Shown: positions 29,532-43,300, counted from the first letter of the stretch. The stretch is 64,000 nucleotides of DNA from Calcarisporiella thermophila CBS 279.70 (GCF_041956535.1 NW_027192222.1:207477-271476), one strand, 5' to 3'. Notes: generated by a model not told the origin, from the letters alone. Program-made: numbers and translations.

Positions 29532-32500
29532 ATGACCTTGAGGAACCGAAAGCTTAGGGAAACGCGCTCAACCATGGACCCTGAACCCAAAGACACGGAA
29601 AAAGTAGCAGAGAGCAATCCGCGCCGGCGACTCACTTCACCGTCCCGATGTCTGATCACTTATCTGGCAATTCTTGCTCTTTACGCCTGTGTAATTTGTG
29701 CAACCTGGTTTGTGACAGATAATCTTCCTACCGCTCTCCCATCCGAAGTTGCTACAACATCGCCGGGCCAATTTTCCGGAAAAGCTGCTTGGGAGCACCT
29801 GGAATTCATTGCAAATGAATCGCACCCAGTCAATTCGCAACGAAACCGTGAAGTGCGTGAATATATCATCGAGCATTTGGTGAGCCTACAGCGCGAAGCC
29901 GCATTGCGAAATGTTAAAATAGAACTCGACACCAATGACACTGTAGTATACCATGGGTTGAGAAAGAGTAAATAACTTCCGTTTTTAAGTGTAAATGTTG
30001 TGCTTATTGGTTATCTCGTTAGACTATCGCATGGGAACCAAGGAGCCGAGAGCTTTTGACTATGTCGAATCTACTAACGTCTTAGCTAAAGTCATTGGCC
30101 AAAGTAACAGCAGCGACGCTTTTATGGTGTCAGCTCACTATGGTAAGCTTCAGTGCTCGAATGAGAATGTTCTTTGCTACGGCTTCCACTGATTTTTAAA
30201 TCGACTCTTCTAAAAGATTCGGTGGATGGAAGTATGGGTGCTACAGACGACGGTGCTGCTATCGCTATTATGCTGGAATTGATACGAAACATAATCCATA
30301 ATCCTGTCGATGGCACCGTTATCTTTAACTTTAATAACGCCGAGGAAGAGGGTCTGCTGGGATCGCTGGCATTCACAAAGCATCCATGGAGTAAGGATGT
30401 GCGTGCCTTTGTTAACTTGGGTGAGTATTCCCATATATAAATGCCTATTTAATTGTGGTCAATAACAAATATTCCAATTCCGCGTGTTTAACAGAGGGTG
30501 CTGGCACTGGAGGGCCATCTCTGCTTTTCCGGCTTACTGGCCCTGCTTTTGGAAGGGCTTATAGAAGTGTTCCCTATGCACACACAAATGCATTTGCTCA
30601 GGATCAGTTTGAGATGGGTTCGGTAAAGAGGTAAATGAAACTTCTATGAAGTAAAGCCACAATTCATACCAATCGATGACCCATAATATAGCCAAACGGA
30701 TTATTCGGTGTATATTGACAACGGCATGATGGGAATGGATATGGCGTTTTACCATATGCGAAGTTTATACCACACTTACAGGTGGATTATCCCCCATATA
30801 CCACTTTTTATTTCAGAAATTTTTTTTTTCGCTGAACTTTTCTCTTCTCTGATAGAGATGATCTCAACCACATTACCCCTGGCTCAGTTCAGCAAATGGG
30901 GGCTAATACTCTTCAACTGACACGCACCCTGGCCGACTCAAAACTTCTCTCAAGCGAGGAATTAAGAGTAGTTGAAAGATATGTGATGTTCGATATCATG
31001 GGGCGGCAGGCTGTATGCTACGCCTTCTCTACATATCGCGGCCTGAATATTATGGCTATCGTATTGACGCCGTTAGGATATGCAGTGGGACTGGGACTGC
31101 GTCAGTTTGTTCTGCGTCGACGAGGATCTCCCCTTGCTGCGATGGCTAGCGTAGGGCATGCATTCGCTACTATCTTGATTAGTGTCGTAGCCGCGATTGT
31201 ACTGATGCTCGTATTTGTACTTATCTTGAATCGAGCCAATCCGATGGCACTTTATGGATACCCACATCTTTCTGTCATATGCTTTGCACTCATGGCGATG
31301 ACTGCAGTGTCTCTGGTGCAGTATATATGGGGGGTGGTTGCTCGTTGCATTCAGAAAAGATCCACAAGCAATTCATCCCAAGAAAACACCCAGCCCGCCG
31401 CAAACTATGAACAAGCGCTAACGCATGGAATGGTTTGGCTATGGTGGTGCGGGGTGATCATTTCGCTTGCATTGTCGTATCGAAATATGGGGGGACTCTA
31501 TTTCATGCTATATTTCTGGGCTTTCGCAGCCGTGGCAGCAGTACTCGATTTTGTTGTACCAAAGAAAGTGGAAAGCTGGATGTGGGTTGTACGATTAATA
31601 TTGACGTGCACGTTCCCATTAATCTTGACGGTCGGACTGTCCTATGTCGCCATTAACGGAATCCCGGCCACCGTACAGGACGGGACCTCTCCTCTTATCC
31701 CCGCAGGTAAGCTGAACCATTTGGAATCCCTAATGAAGAATACTAAACTCTGCGATTTTAGTTCTTTATTGCCTCGTTGGCTTGTTAGCAGTGCTTCCCT
31801 TACTCCCCTATACCCGGCGTGCGGGCTACCCCGGTATTACTACGCTCGTCCTATTCCTCGTGGCCATTGCTCTCTTCATTCCCCTTGCAGTACGCTTCCC
31901 GTTCCACCAGGACACGTCGCCTGCCAAAGTCGCATTCACGCATACCATCTACCCCACTACAAATCGATCGGTCGCGGTCGCAGAGTCTCGAGCACCCCTT
32001 CGCCAGGCCCTTGAGAGTGCCTCACAAAAAGGCGCTCGCATTTGGAATATGACATGCAGGCAGGAGGGCGGCAAAGAAATATGTGAATACGAGGTGCCAG
32101 TGGCGGAATGGGCCGCTGGGAAAATGCAAGTGCAGCCTACCAAGTATGAATTGACTACCCGAAATGGCGGTCCGCAGAGGGTCGCGAGGGTGGATGTGCA
32201 ACTGAACGGAACTGGATATTGCGAAGTATTCTTGCAGGACAAGGACCGCGTTTCGAACTTTTGGGTGCAAGGGATGGATCCGACCGCCTGGGCAGCCAGC
32301 GAAAGCAAGGCTGATGTGTTCGTGGTGCAGCTGAGGAACGCGGCGCCAATACAAAATCTCAGCTTGTTCTTCGAACTGGCCGGCCAGCCTGCTTCTGCTC
32401 AGGAAGGCGGAGTACACGCTAATCTCTATTGTCGTCTATTTGGTGGAACGCTCGAGCCTCAAAAGGGAGGGTCGCCTGCCTATGCTGATTTGGTGCGGCA

Positions 32501-32573
32501 CTTGGACGATTGGGCGGTGCCTTTTATGCTCGGGGGGTATTTGCTCAGGGTTTCTCAAGAACTCAGTCTCTAA
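29532..32573 (+). CDS. PFF1: Vacuolar membrane M28 zinc metalloprotease (Pff1-like)
   Basis: Seven exons join in frame: 29532-29967, 30023-30142, 30217-30420, 30495-30630, 30692-30781, 30856-31706 and 31762-32573, giving 882 residues. The layout is that of fungal Pff1: an N-terminal membrane span (ITYLAILALYACVICATWFV), a lumenal M28 peptidase domain, then several membrane spans and a large lumenal C-terminal domain. Zinc-site motifs are in order: SAHYDSV (split by an intron), GATDDGAA and NNAEEEGLLGS. QTDYSVY is also present. A second Met at 29574 (MDPEPK) could be the real start. The last exon carries a run of hydrophobic segments (LVLFLVAIALFIPLAV). It is convergent with fibrillarin. Confidence 0.88.
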
Positions 32574-32926
32574 AGTGCATTCAGCTTATCTTTTAATTTA
32601 ATAAACATTTTAGCTTTTTTTTATTATTGTTTGAGAAAATATATTACTCACACACAAACTTATAAAGGAGGAAAAAAAAAGGGGGAAAAGATGGGAAGAA
32701 GGGAAGAGGAAGAAGGTCAGAAAATAAAAAAGTACAGAGAAGAGAAGAAGACAATGCACGCCACCTCTATGTGTAGAAGAGTTTTAAAAAAAAGTTTTTC
32801 AAAGGAAAAAGAAAAAAATAAGACCATCTGCAGTATGTATATCCAATTTTGATTTTCAACATCTCACAGACACCTCCTATCCTAAAGAACATTATCATTT
32901 TGGTGTCCTGTCCTCCTTTCCTTTGT

Positions 32927-34195
32927 TTACTTGGACAGCTTGGTGCGTACATATTTGCCCACAATCAGTGCGTGGTCACGCTCATAGGGTTCAAGGGTCA
33001 ACTGCTCCTGAGGTTTGATCTTCTCCTCCACCATCTTCTTCACCTCCCGAGCGAACACGGTAGCGGGGTCGACGGTACTGTCGATACAACTTGCTTTGAC
33101 GGAGATCACCACATGCCCGTTGTTCTTCAAGAAGTGGTGTGCGTTGAGACCGACAATACGGGCCTGATCAGGCTGCGCAACATCGGCAAACACCACATCG
33201 ACCATGCTGACGAGCATGCGGTATTTATGCGGGTGCCGTGCGTCCTCAATGATCGGAATAACGTTGGTGCGCTTCTTTGCCATGTTGATGAGATCGCGAC
33301 CGGAGCGATGCGAGAACTCCACAGCATAGACAATCCCCTCAGGGCCAATGATATCAGCCACATGCGATACAGTGGTACCGGCGGATCCACCCAAATAGAG
33401 AACCTTCTTGCCGGGTGCAATGTGAATGTGGTCTACACCACCAAGGATACCGGCCGCCAACTTCGAGCGGAACGGATTCCACACACGGTATTCGGTCTTG
33501 GTGCCATCGGGTCCCTCAACGGAAATGCGCTTCTCGCCATAGACAGACTCTCCGGGGACCAAGTTCTTGGTGACGAGCAAATCTTCCTTTCCACGTGCAA
33601 CGAAGACACCTTCGTGACGATGGGGCTCCACAATAACCTTAGAGCCACCCTTGGCACCCTTGGCTGCTCCACCGCGACCACCACCGCGACCTCCTCCGCG
33701 ACCTCCACGGCCACCTTAAGAAAGAGAGGGAAAATGAAAGGTTAATTGATGAGTACAAAGAATGTACATAGGTAATACTGAAATCTTACCACGACCACCC
33801 CGACCAGCATCACGCTTTTGTACTCCACCACGGCCACCACCTAAATTATATTGAAAAATAGTGATGATATCAGAAATGAGTGAAATTCATGTAACTGGCT
33901 TAAAAAGAAAAAGAAAAGGGATAAGGCTGAAAATTTCTTACCTCGGCCTCCAAATCCACCACGACCGCCAAATCCACCACGGCCACCAGCACCACCACCG
34001 CGACCTATAGCAATCATAATGCATCGTTAAGCATATGTAAAACCAATTAAAAAGAAGAACAACCTACCTCCACCTCGTCCACCACGACCACCACCTCCTC
34101 CTCGACCTGGGGGATCTGTAAGCAAAGAACAAAGATTGTAAGCAAAAAGAGATGGCGGATGCATCAAACGTTTAAAATTCCATACTGTATGCCAT
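32927..34195 (-). CDS. NOP1: Fibrillarin (box C/D snoRNP 2'-O-methyltransferase)
   Basis: Fibrillarin is the nucleolar enzyme that methylates rRNA ribose 2'-OH guided by C/D snoRNAs. Five exons join in frame: 34186-34195 (ten coding bases), 34068-34115, 33942-34004, 33790-33840 and 32927-33714, giving 319 residues starting MAYNPPGRGG. The first 75 or so residues are an Arg/Gly-rich (GAR) region, carried by three mini-exons and the start of the last exon. The methyltransferase domain is complete: [35 protein letters not shown] (SAM site), [40 protein letters not shown], and the end [12 protein letters not shown]. All inner introns fall after the first base of a Gly codon. Confidence 0.93.
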
Positions 34196-35125
34196 TTGTC
34201 TTAGGTTATTGAAGATTCACACTATAGACGATCCAAAAATTTATGGAGAGAAAACAATTATTTTTTTCTCTACAATCGAAACTACAAACTGTCAACTGCG
34301 AGCGGCTTGGATGTAAATAATAAATAAAAGCCACCTACTAGGGCGAATAACCCAGCCACAGCAGATTGAGGATGAAAAGTGGTGCTACATTTTATCTTTA
34401 TACCCAAAAGTGGACGTAGCTCTTTACAAAATTTCGCAAATCAGGGGTCACGATCTGGTATAATCGTTTATGCCAGCCCATGATGTTTGATCACATAGTC
34501 GAAATATAATCTTGCTATAGTTGTCGCCGTAGCCGTAGCCACATAGCTGTCAATATTAAGTGCGTCATCTTTGTCAGTCGATCCAAATAGCAACGACGTA
34601 TCAACTAGTATGTGCGCTCCACATCTTGATGTTCTACCACTGGTGCATCAGGTTAAAGACGAATCTCGTTGTCATGTGGAATAAAAAACAATTTCCATCT
34701 CCCTCCTTCAGGTATATGAGCCCATCGATTATTGTACATTTGGATACCATATAAAACCATTCCTTTAGGAATTTGGACCGATTCTTAAGCAACTGGCACA
34801 ACGGCCTTTGTTTAATTACTTCACATTATTGAATCCTCCCTTGATGCGATTCAATAATTGTTCAGCAATCTGTACTCTGATGATTGCAGCAATCATATGA
34901 TCTTATCACCTCGATAACTCATCTGCTATCGTGTTGCATCTGAGGATACACGCGAGACAGCCTTCAGAACTTGCTATACTGATGAGTATTCAGCGCTTCC
35001 ATTTGGATTTTCCAGCCCGCGGGCAACTTTTTGAGGTTGATAAACAGGACGTTCGCACCACTCCCAGACGGGTATGGTTTAGTTTATTCGGATTGCATCC
35101 TAAAGCTCTGGGGAACGCTTGACAC
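34196..35125. other. Intergenic region, part of a degenerate element
   Basis: Upstream of fibrillarin the sequence is AT-rich. Bases 34550-35120 contain short frames next to the Gypsy relic and may be older parts of the same element, but nothing is readable as a domain. Confidence 0.4.
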
Positions 35126-35539
35126 ACATATACCGGAAAGTGGGAGGATAGCGATCGCTTAGTCATTCCAAATGACAAGAAGATACGCCTGCAACTTCTA
35201 CAGGAAGCCCACAATACACCAATTGCGGTGCATCAAAATGTGGAACGCAAACATGGGTTGATATGCAGATGCTAAATGGATCGACTTACTAAAATGACGC
35301 ACTTAGTTCCGACATCAATGATGGCTACGGCAACAACTACTGCGAGGCTATATCTTGATTGTGTAATCAAACATCATGGGCTGGCAGGAAGAAGCTATTG
35401 CAACCAGATGCCCATTCTTGACCTATTACTGGCACTTCAGCAAATAGAGTCCCAATTTTTTCAGACCCCAATTTGCAACCAAGCCACCTGGGAAGTGAAA
35501 AATATAGTTGAAACAACCATGTATCCTTCAATTCTTTGA
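35126..35539 (+). mobile_element. Ty3/Gypsy integrase relic with internal deletion
   Basis: One frame reads GKWEDSDRLVIPNDKKIRLQ, then LLQEAHNTPIAVHQNVER (start of the zinc-binding domain), a TAA, MDRLTKMTHLVPTS, then TARLYLDCVIKHHGL (integrase core). The Y-x-W, the CxxC and the first catalytic Asp region are missing, so the middle was deleted. The LLQEA-NTPIA-HQ segment closely matches the relic at 13856-14215, so both come from one family. Confidence 0.75.
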
Positions 35540-36017
35540 GATATTAAGTAGATTAAGGCCGGGATTCAATTTTGGAGGTGGATAATTTGTTATTTTAAAT
35601 GTTCGAGATTCAAATGGAAAACAATGTAATAAAAAGATGAAATACTACTATATATAATAATAATATGTCCACAGAGTGTTATTCATTATTAGCAAAGTTG
35701 TCGAGAAAAAGAGAGAAAAGAATAGAAAATGAACAACATTTGAGGAAAGAGAGTAAACGGTTATCCACAATGACCAAATAATAAAAAAATAAAAGAAAAA
35801 TATCACATCAAAAAAAAAATTATATATAAAAGCGTACTAACTGTATAAAAGGAGAAGAAAAAAAAAAAAGAGATAAGAAAAAGAATAGATGAAAAGGAGA
35901 AAAATTCATATACACTTTTTACAAAACGAAGAGAAATATCCAAAATTCTTTAAAAGGAACCCCCACATACATAAATAATAATAGAAATATATATGTATAT
36001 ATATTTTGACTCGTGCG
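35540..36017. other. AT-rich 3' flank of the PUF gene
   Basis: A-rich and AT-rich sequence; probably 3' UTR and spacer. No gene is seen. Confidence 0.5.
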
Positions 36018-38793
36018 CTATTTATCGCCGGCTGCTTCTGCCTCCCCGTCCTCCTTCGCTTTCTCAGTCCCATTCCCATTCTCGTTCCCATTCTCAGTCT
36101 CTATCTCATTTTCGGTCTCCTTTTCCTTCTCTTTTCCTTTCTCCCCCTCTGCGGCGGAAATTCCCCCCTCCAACTTCTCCACCTTGGCAATCAAGTGCTT
36201 GCCATAGGTGTACTTGCGCAGGGTCGAGAGATGGGGACGGATCTTGGAGATGAGCACCTCGCGTTCTTCGGGAGCGGCAACCTCCAGCATCTTTTGTACA
36301 ACATAGTTTGCAAACTGGTCCTTCATCATCCCTACCAGGGCATTTTCATCGCTTATCACTTCAGCAATCAAATGCTGCCTGTCGGTGGGGCTTCCGAACG
36401 TAATACACTTCTCGACCACATTGCTTGCGAACTTGTGCTTGCTCAACTGCGCAACTTGCCCCTGGATCTGCGTACAGACCTGCGCTTTTTCCGTGGGACG
36501 CCCACGCTCAAGCACATGTTGGATCACATAGTTGCCGTACTGATCCAGGACAAGGTTGTTTGTGTACCGGTGAAGCTCGGCTAGCAGGGGCTTCTGTTGA
36601 ACACAGAGTATAAATAAGAGGATCGCAAAGCCAACCGATAAATCACACGGTTGCTCTTACCGTTTGCTCGTCAGTACAGTGTTCAAACATGCGCTGGATC
36701 ACTCTGCACCCATAAGGATGGGTGGCCAGATGGTACACCTGTCCCTGGAAAGCCTCGATGATAAACTGCACCTCACGGGCGGGCACCCGTTCAATCGCTT
36801 TCTGAATGACATGGTTTCCATTCTGGTCCTTCACACATTTGAGCACATATCCGTCCAGCTCCCGCACAAGCGCCGCCTGTTGATCCACAAGAACATGCTC
36901 CAACGCCTTTTGCACCACCCTACATCCGTACATCTGCAGCGACAACGCAAGGACGTGCCCTTGCATCTGCCGTGCTAAGAGGGTCTTCTGACGCTGATCG
37001 CCATGCTCGAAGAATTTTTGGATCACATAGTTTCCAAAAACATCCGTCATTAGCTGAAGCGAGTTGGGGAACACCTCGGCAAACACCATATCCTTCTCCT
37101 CGGTGGTAGCCGATTCCAATTTTTGCTGGATGAACCGTGAGCCATGTTGGTCGCCGCTGAATTCTACCACATGACCAGCAAGATCACTCAGCTCGTAGCG
37201 TTTATTTTTGCTGTTGCGGAACTCCTCAAGAAGCGGACTCCGCAACGGCTGAGAGGGGTCGAGGGTGGACCGACGTCCAGCCGTAGGTCGGCGCATCCAC
37301 TGCAAGCTCTGAAGGGCAAATTTTTTCTCAAGAAGGGCAGCATTGCGAGGATCGGTGAGGGGAGGGGTTCCACGTAACGAGGGAGAGTTGGAACCACTGG
37401 CAAGAGCGGCAGCGAGTTGCTGGCGCACAAGCATTTCGTTCGAGGGATTTGAGTAAGAGACGGGTTGGTTGAGGAGAGGATGAGCTCTCATAGCCAGGGG
37501 ATTACCTCCCATCATGAGCCCAGGGGAAGAGCGTGGGTCCACTGCCCCTGTTTGGTCCCAAGCACCTCCGTATATCTGAGGGCTCATCGCACCAGGGCTC
37601 ATTGTACCGGGACTCATCATTGTTGGGCTATTGGCAAGAAGATTGTATTCATGGAGAGCCTGCTGCTGCATCAAACGAGCTCGCTGAACAGCAAGCAAAT
37701 CATCCTACACATTGAAACAATATTAAAAGCATTAGTATAATGAGCAAGAGACGTCAAAGAGAATAAAATCATAGTACCGAAGCGTCATTTAGCCCCATGT
37801 TGCGCATCGCAAGCAGGAGTTCCATATTCCCATCTTGGGGCACCCCTCCAGCAGCTTGCCGCTGTGTTGGAGGAGTGGAATTCGCGCGAGGTGGGAGCTC
37901 GTTAAGGCGAGAGCGAAGTGGAGGTGAACGAGTCTTACTTCGCGCATCTGCATCCTCACCAACATCCAGCGCCGCATTTAACATTGAGTTTACAAGATGG
38001 GGATCGTCAGCAAGAGTTGAAGGATCATAAATGAGATGCCGCGGATCATATGCACTCTGGCTAGACGTCATATATTGTTGCTGCGGTGGAGATTGTGCAG
38101 CCATGGGTGAGCCTTGCCGCATTAGCCCAGCATAGTGACCACGTCTATTGCCATCTGGCGAATCCATAGATGGGCGCCAGATCGACGCAGAGGAAACTGC
38201 TGAGGAAGCAGCAGGTGAGAAGGAGGATTCAAATACGTTGGTCTGCTCATGACCAGAAAATTCTCTAGCTGAAAACGGCCCCGGATCCAATCCTGAAAAG
38301 CAAAAATTTGAAAAGAATTATACATGAAGCTAATAAAACAGGGAAGGATGAAAATAAAATATCGTCTTACCCAATCCTTGTTCTCTTGCAAAGTGATTTG
38401 CACTAGCAGCCGAAAAAGTCGCTGGACCATTTAAATCCAACCCCCCGCTCCATAATTGCCACGATGAACCAGGCGAAGTAGCCGAGATGCCTTGCAATCG
38501 CATTCGCGGATCCATCCGTACTTTACTTTCATCGGTTTGTGGCTCGTGAGGAAGCGGTGGGGCGCTATTTGAGCGATTAAAATTACCGTGCGGATCCATA
38601 TCCTGCTCATCGAATTTGCCCTGGAAGAAGGCGGCAAGTTGCTGTTTAGAAAAAGATTGTTTTAATTTTGAATCGTCAATAACTTCAGAAATCATCTATA
38701 TACCTGGCCATGTCTTTCGTTCATCGCCATCGGTTGGTAAATATTTGGTTTACTTTTATTCGCAGAACTATCTGCAAGCGTTCGTGGCAACAT
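36018..38793 (-). CDS. Pumilio-family (PUF) RNA-binding protein
   Basis: A cytoplasmic regulator that binds UGUA-type motifs in mRNA 3' UTRs and represses or localises the message. Exons are 38704-38793, 38371-38641, 37778-38292, 36661-37704 and 36018-36593, all in frame, giving 831 residues. The N-terminal half is low-complexity and rich in Ser, Pro, Gln and Met. The Pumilio homology domain begins near residue 455: [15 protein letters not shown] (repeat 1), [63 protein letters not shown] and NYVVQKMLE. All eight repeats are present, spread over the last two exons. The C-terminal tail is a run of Glu, Lys and Asn. The start could lie upstream if another 5' exon exists, but [10 protein letters not shown] is the first Met in the exon. 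Confidence 0.92.
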
Positions 38794-39535
38794 GATTGCA
38801 ACGGGATCCAAAGACTAAATAGCGAGCTTAGTCTGAATAAAAATAAAAATTACCGTTTAGCCATAATTTTCCCATGTTGATAAGAATAGAATAAAGATGC
38901 TCATCAAATAGTAGAAGCAAAATCGTGAAATAAATGGGAAATCTTTACTTACAATCAGATGGGATTTGAGGGTGTGTGCTCTCCTATCGGCTGAGATTGG
39001 CGATTGGATGGAGAAAAAAAAAAATTCTAACCAAAAAAAATATATATGGAGAAACAGGAGAGATAAAGAACAGGCAGGTAAAAACAATTAGAATAAACAG
39101 TAATCTTTTCCTTTTATACAATCCTCTTCTCTTATTTTATATATACACAATGAACTTCCTTTTAATTCTTTCCGCAATGGTCCCTAGCCTTCTTTCTCTT
39201 AAAAGCGCACCCACACCAGTAAAATCCGCCTCTAAAAGTTTATTTATTCATAAGCCACCTTAAATTGGAACGAAATTTAGATCTGGGGGGTGGAGAGTTT
39301 TCTGGGTCAATGCTCTCAGCTAATCCAGCAAAGCTGCGCATACCCGGGTATGTTAGCAAGATGCTCACCCCTTTGATGAAAAGGCCCTTTAAATTTGTTA
39401 TATCCTTCAACGAAAGCATAAAAAAATCAAAAATAGGGCAGGATATTTGGCCTTGTATGAGATTGATAAAATAATAAGCTCTGTTATTTTTATGTTCAAA
39501 ACAAAAAACACAAAAGACCTTAATCGAAACGCCAT
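38794..39535. other. Intergenic, head of the PUF gene and tail of uL13
   Basis: AT-rich. Short frames (38976-39263, 39265-39474) have no support. Confidence 0.5.
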
Positions 39536-40354
39536 TTAATGACCCAAGGCGACCAGCTGTTCTTGAATAGGCTTCAGCTCTGCCGCCTTGTCGGCAATAG
39601 CCTTCTGCTTCAACTGGGCAATGGCCTTCTTCCGCTGGAAGTAGGCCTGGCTCTTCACCTTGCGCTTCTCCTCGAGTTTCTTTACAATATCCTGGTACTT
39701 CCATCCGACTTCCTGGGAAACCTTACCGAGGCTGGTATATTTACGGCCGGGGCGGAGACGGAGAACGCGGAGAGCTTGGGGCACAACCATGCGCTTCATG
39801 CGATCATATGGAGGAGGAACACCCTCAAAGAGCTTGAGGCGATCTAATGCAGCCTGACCGCGAGCAGTCTTGTGCGGGATCATACCACGAACAGCCTTGT
39901 AGAAGATCCGGCTGGGAGCACGGAAGTGGAAGGGGCCGCGGGTTGGGTTCACGACGCAGCGCTTACGAAGATATTGCCAGTAGCGAACTGCATGAGAAAG
40001 AAAAAGAAAAGATATTCGTCAACAAAAAACGGGAAAATAAACCATTCAATAAATAGTAAAAACATACGCTTGTTACGGAAGAATGAGCCAGAGATGTTCA
40101 AATCCTCGCATCGCACGATCACAATGCGCTGACCAGAGAGGATCTGCTTGGCAACAATGGAGGCGAGACGACCAACGAGATGGCCCTTGCCGTCGATGAC
40201 AACCACCTAAATCAACACAGCATATAAATCAGAAAGGAGGCATTAGTACTAGAATGAACCGATTTAGAAATCGATCCAAGTTCTGTGTAGATCATTGCAA
40301 AAGGGTGATCCAATTTAACATCTGGACGAAAATAACCTTTTCAAATGTGCTCAT
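39536..40354 (-). CDS. RPL16: 60S ribosomal protein uL13 (L13a/L16)
   Basis: Cytosolic large-subunit protein. Three exons join in frame: 40337-40354 (MSTFEK), 40068-40206 and 39536-39987, giving 202 residues, the normal length. Signature segments are [27 protein letters not shown]-like [47 protein letters not shown] and [11 protein letters not shown]. An intron after the first six codons is common for fungal ribosomal protein genes. Confidence 0.95.
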
Positions 40355-43300
40355 CGTAAAGAATCAACTGCTACCGACGCGACAAAAAAAAGAGGAAGAA
40401 ACCACTTTGGCGGGTGTGCAGAGAATTTTTGTTTACGGTTGGAGGCGCAGTCTACACGAATGACGAAAAATTGGAATCTCCGAAGTTCATGGTAGATTGC
40501 AAGATAAGGGTAAAATCTAGCTACATCACCCTGCTCTATTCTTCTTTGCGCCGGACAGAAGGACAATACAGCTTATAATAGTGTGGGCGGTGAATATGTG
40601 TACATGTCATTACTTGAAAATAAAATTATATAGAACAATGGTATATTTTCGGCAGAAATAATAGACATTTACTCATGGTTGTTTAAATATACATCGAGGA
40701 AGAGATACGGTCACACTAAATAATCTATAATTAAATGACATCTCGTCGACGACAACATATCGCCCCATCTAAACAAGCTTATCACTTATAGATTATTCGT
40801 TAAGTTACGCACGCAGCATGCGACGTATGACGACGACCACATCGGGGACATACTGGAGGCTCAGGGCAAACATTCGAAGAGGTATAAATGGTCATCGATG
40901 GAGAGAATATGGACGAAAGACAGCCTGGTGTGTTAATTAGAACGCAATCTTTCCTAATAGATAGGAAAGCCGAGTACTGAGAGGAAAAGACAAATTCGCT
41001 AAAAAAATCGAGCGCAAGATAGTGAATGAATTAGTTTGGGAAAAACATAGTACGCCTACTGTATGTCCAAAAAGCTTTTCTATGGAGTCAGATATTGTAA
41101 ATATTTACAATTCGATGGTGCCATGCCTCGAATAAATTGCCCAAAAAATCACCTTTCTCTAATAGTCTCTTATATATGTGCTTCCTGGAAGTGAGTGAAA
41201 GGAAAAACACAACATATCCGCGATATATTTTGCTTTATATCTATGAGGTTGCGAAATTTGTAGCCTTTTCTTAACAAATTGATGTCTCGTGAGAGATAGA
41301 AAAGTGGAAAGAAATGCTGTATCTAAAAATTGCCGACTAAAATCAAGTCGCCTAATCTAAGGTTGCTCCTTACACGTCCCAATCATCCAATGAAGTCTAT
41401 TAAACCGCTTTTGTGAGCAAAAGCGTTAAGCCCATTTGCTTCTAGTCTTCTTTATGGATAAATCCGCAGGTCAAGCTGGACTCTTTGAATTTATTTTTCA
41501 ATTGACTTAAACATTAAACACAGCTGATATAGCTTGTTAGACTGCAATTGTTTCAACGATTGTACACTCATTTGTAGAATATATTTTGCAGATTCATTTA
41601 CAGTGCAGACCAGTCTGTAAATGGGAGGAGAAAAGAGCTTCTCGAAGGACATTCATATGTGAGTGGGAAAACGTGAAGCGATTTGAGAAGTGTTGGAAAC
41701 AGTGGGAACACACGGGAAGAAGATAAGAAGTTTAGGAATCTTGGAAGGATGAAAATAGCATTTGGTGAGGTGATTTTTGAAATCTGCATAAGAATCCTGT
41801 AAGGGGCTATCTCCCCGTAAATGGCCGGCCATTGAATATGGCCAGTTTAAGAATAAGCTGACTCGAGGAGATAAGCTGTGGAATTAAGGACCGATGTATA
41901 AAAAAGTGTGCCTTAGCATGCCAGGGGATGATGATTGCTCAAGTTTTCTAAGTTGCTATTTAAAAGCAATTACCAATCCAATATCTATTACGTAGGTATG
42001 ACGCTTCATCATTTGCGCTCTCTTCCTGAGATTAGACGGCGGCGACTTCACTGTGGCCAAATAGCCCGGTAAGATCAACAGACACTAATGAGGTGCCCTA
42101 GGCCGGTCTTCGAGTTCAGTACTAGGTGAGAATTAGGCGAGTACTAGGTGAGAATTGACCTTTATTTCCGTGTTTCACATTGTGGTAGCACAGGTTTAGC
42201 ATGACCAAATCATGTTTATCCATATTAGTTCATCCTTCAATCTTTATCTAATAGCCCTTTTGTGATCCTTGCAACCCTTATTAACACGGATCTGTTGTTG
42301 TAATAAGCTTTTAGTAAACAAAGAGCAGGCAAGCACCAATTGCCGCCCGGTGGCTAAAGAAGCGCGATTACACAGCGGTGGCCAAAAGGGATGTGACTAA
42401 GAGCCAGCCCTATTGGGGTTAGCGTGGAAGCTTAACTAACTGTTCGGAAAAGCAAATAATTAGAGTCTCCTTGAATGCTTGTTTTCATGAAAAAACAGGA
42501 ACGATCATGGTTGCGCAAATTGGTATTTCAACTTGGAAAATTTCAATTTGCGGTTTGTCGCTATTTTTCGCCGTGTTCACAGGGTCTAGCCTTGGCGAGA
42601 GATCGCTCTTGGGCAGCCGAGTCCGGTCTGACGCCCCCTTGAACACACTTTATGCAGTGACTAAGACATGCGCGTCGGCAAAACCCCACCGCACCCCCTA
42701 GCGCCGGCTAGCGCTCTTTTCTCGGCAAATCTTTCGCCTCAAGTCGACCGAGAGCTCTCACCCAAAAATTAATTGATCCGTGATGTTACACTGGAAAATT
42801 TCGGCCTGTAATTTGAGCTAGCTGGCGTGAGCGCGAATCCGAATTCTCACAATTCTCCCTCCCCCCATTTCCCCGTAGAATTCGTTTGATCTCCCCAATG
42901 ATCGGGCCACTGAGTGGTAGGCGGACCAAGTTAATGAAAAATGTCTCGAGTTCAGGGTGGACAGCCTTCTCTTTTACCTTTACAAGTTCATGTTTATAAA
43001 TTGGAAAAATTTAGAATCCTGCTTTCCTTTTTTTCAAAACACAATTCCTCAAACTTCCCCTCTTTCAAAAGAGCCTCATATAGCATTTCCGTTCATTAAA
43101 TACATTCCTTTGTGTATATTTCTCCTCATTTTTCTCCCTCGCTTTGCAATCTGTAAGACTTCCCGCATCCTTTCCTTCAATCTTTAGCATGTCCCTCTGA
43201 GTTATTCAAGCACACTCTGCGATCATAGCATCTTCTAACTCGTTGTTATTTTGTCTTCATTTTCCACCTACATTTGCCCTTTCCCCTCATTCCTCACTGA

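Noticed and set aside
32849-33745. 298-codon plus-strand frame over fibrillarin
   Set aside because: It lies antisense to the well-conserved fibrillarin last exon.
36006-36584. 192-codon plus-strand frame
   Set aside because: Antisense of the last PUF exon, which carries diagnostic repeats on the minus strand.
42168-42176. TGTTTCA (pheromone-response-element-like) upstream of STE12
   Set aside because: A single seven-base match within 3 kb is expected by chance; no cluster of sites seen.
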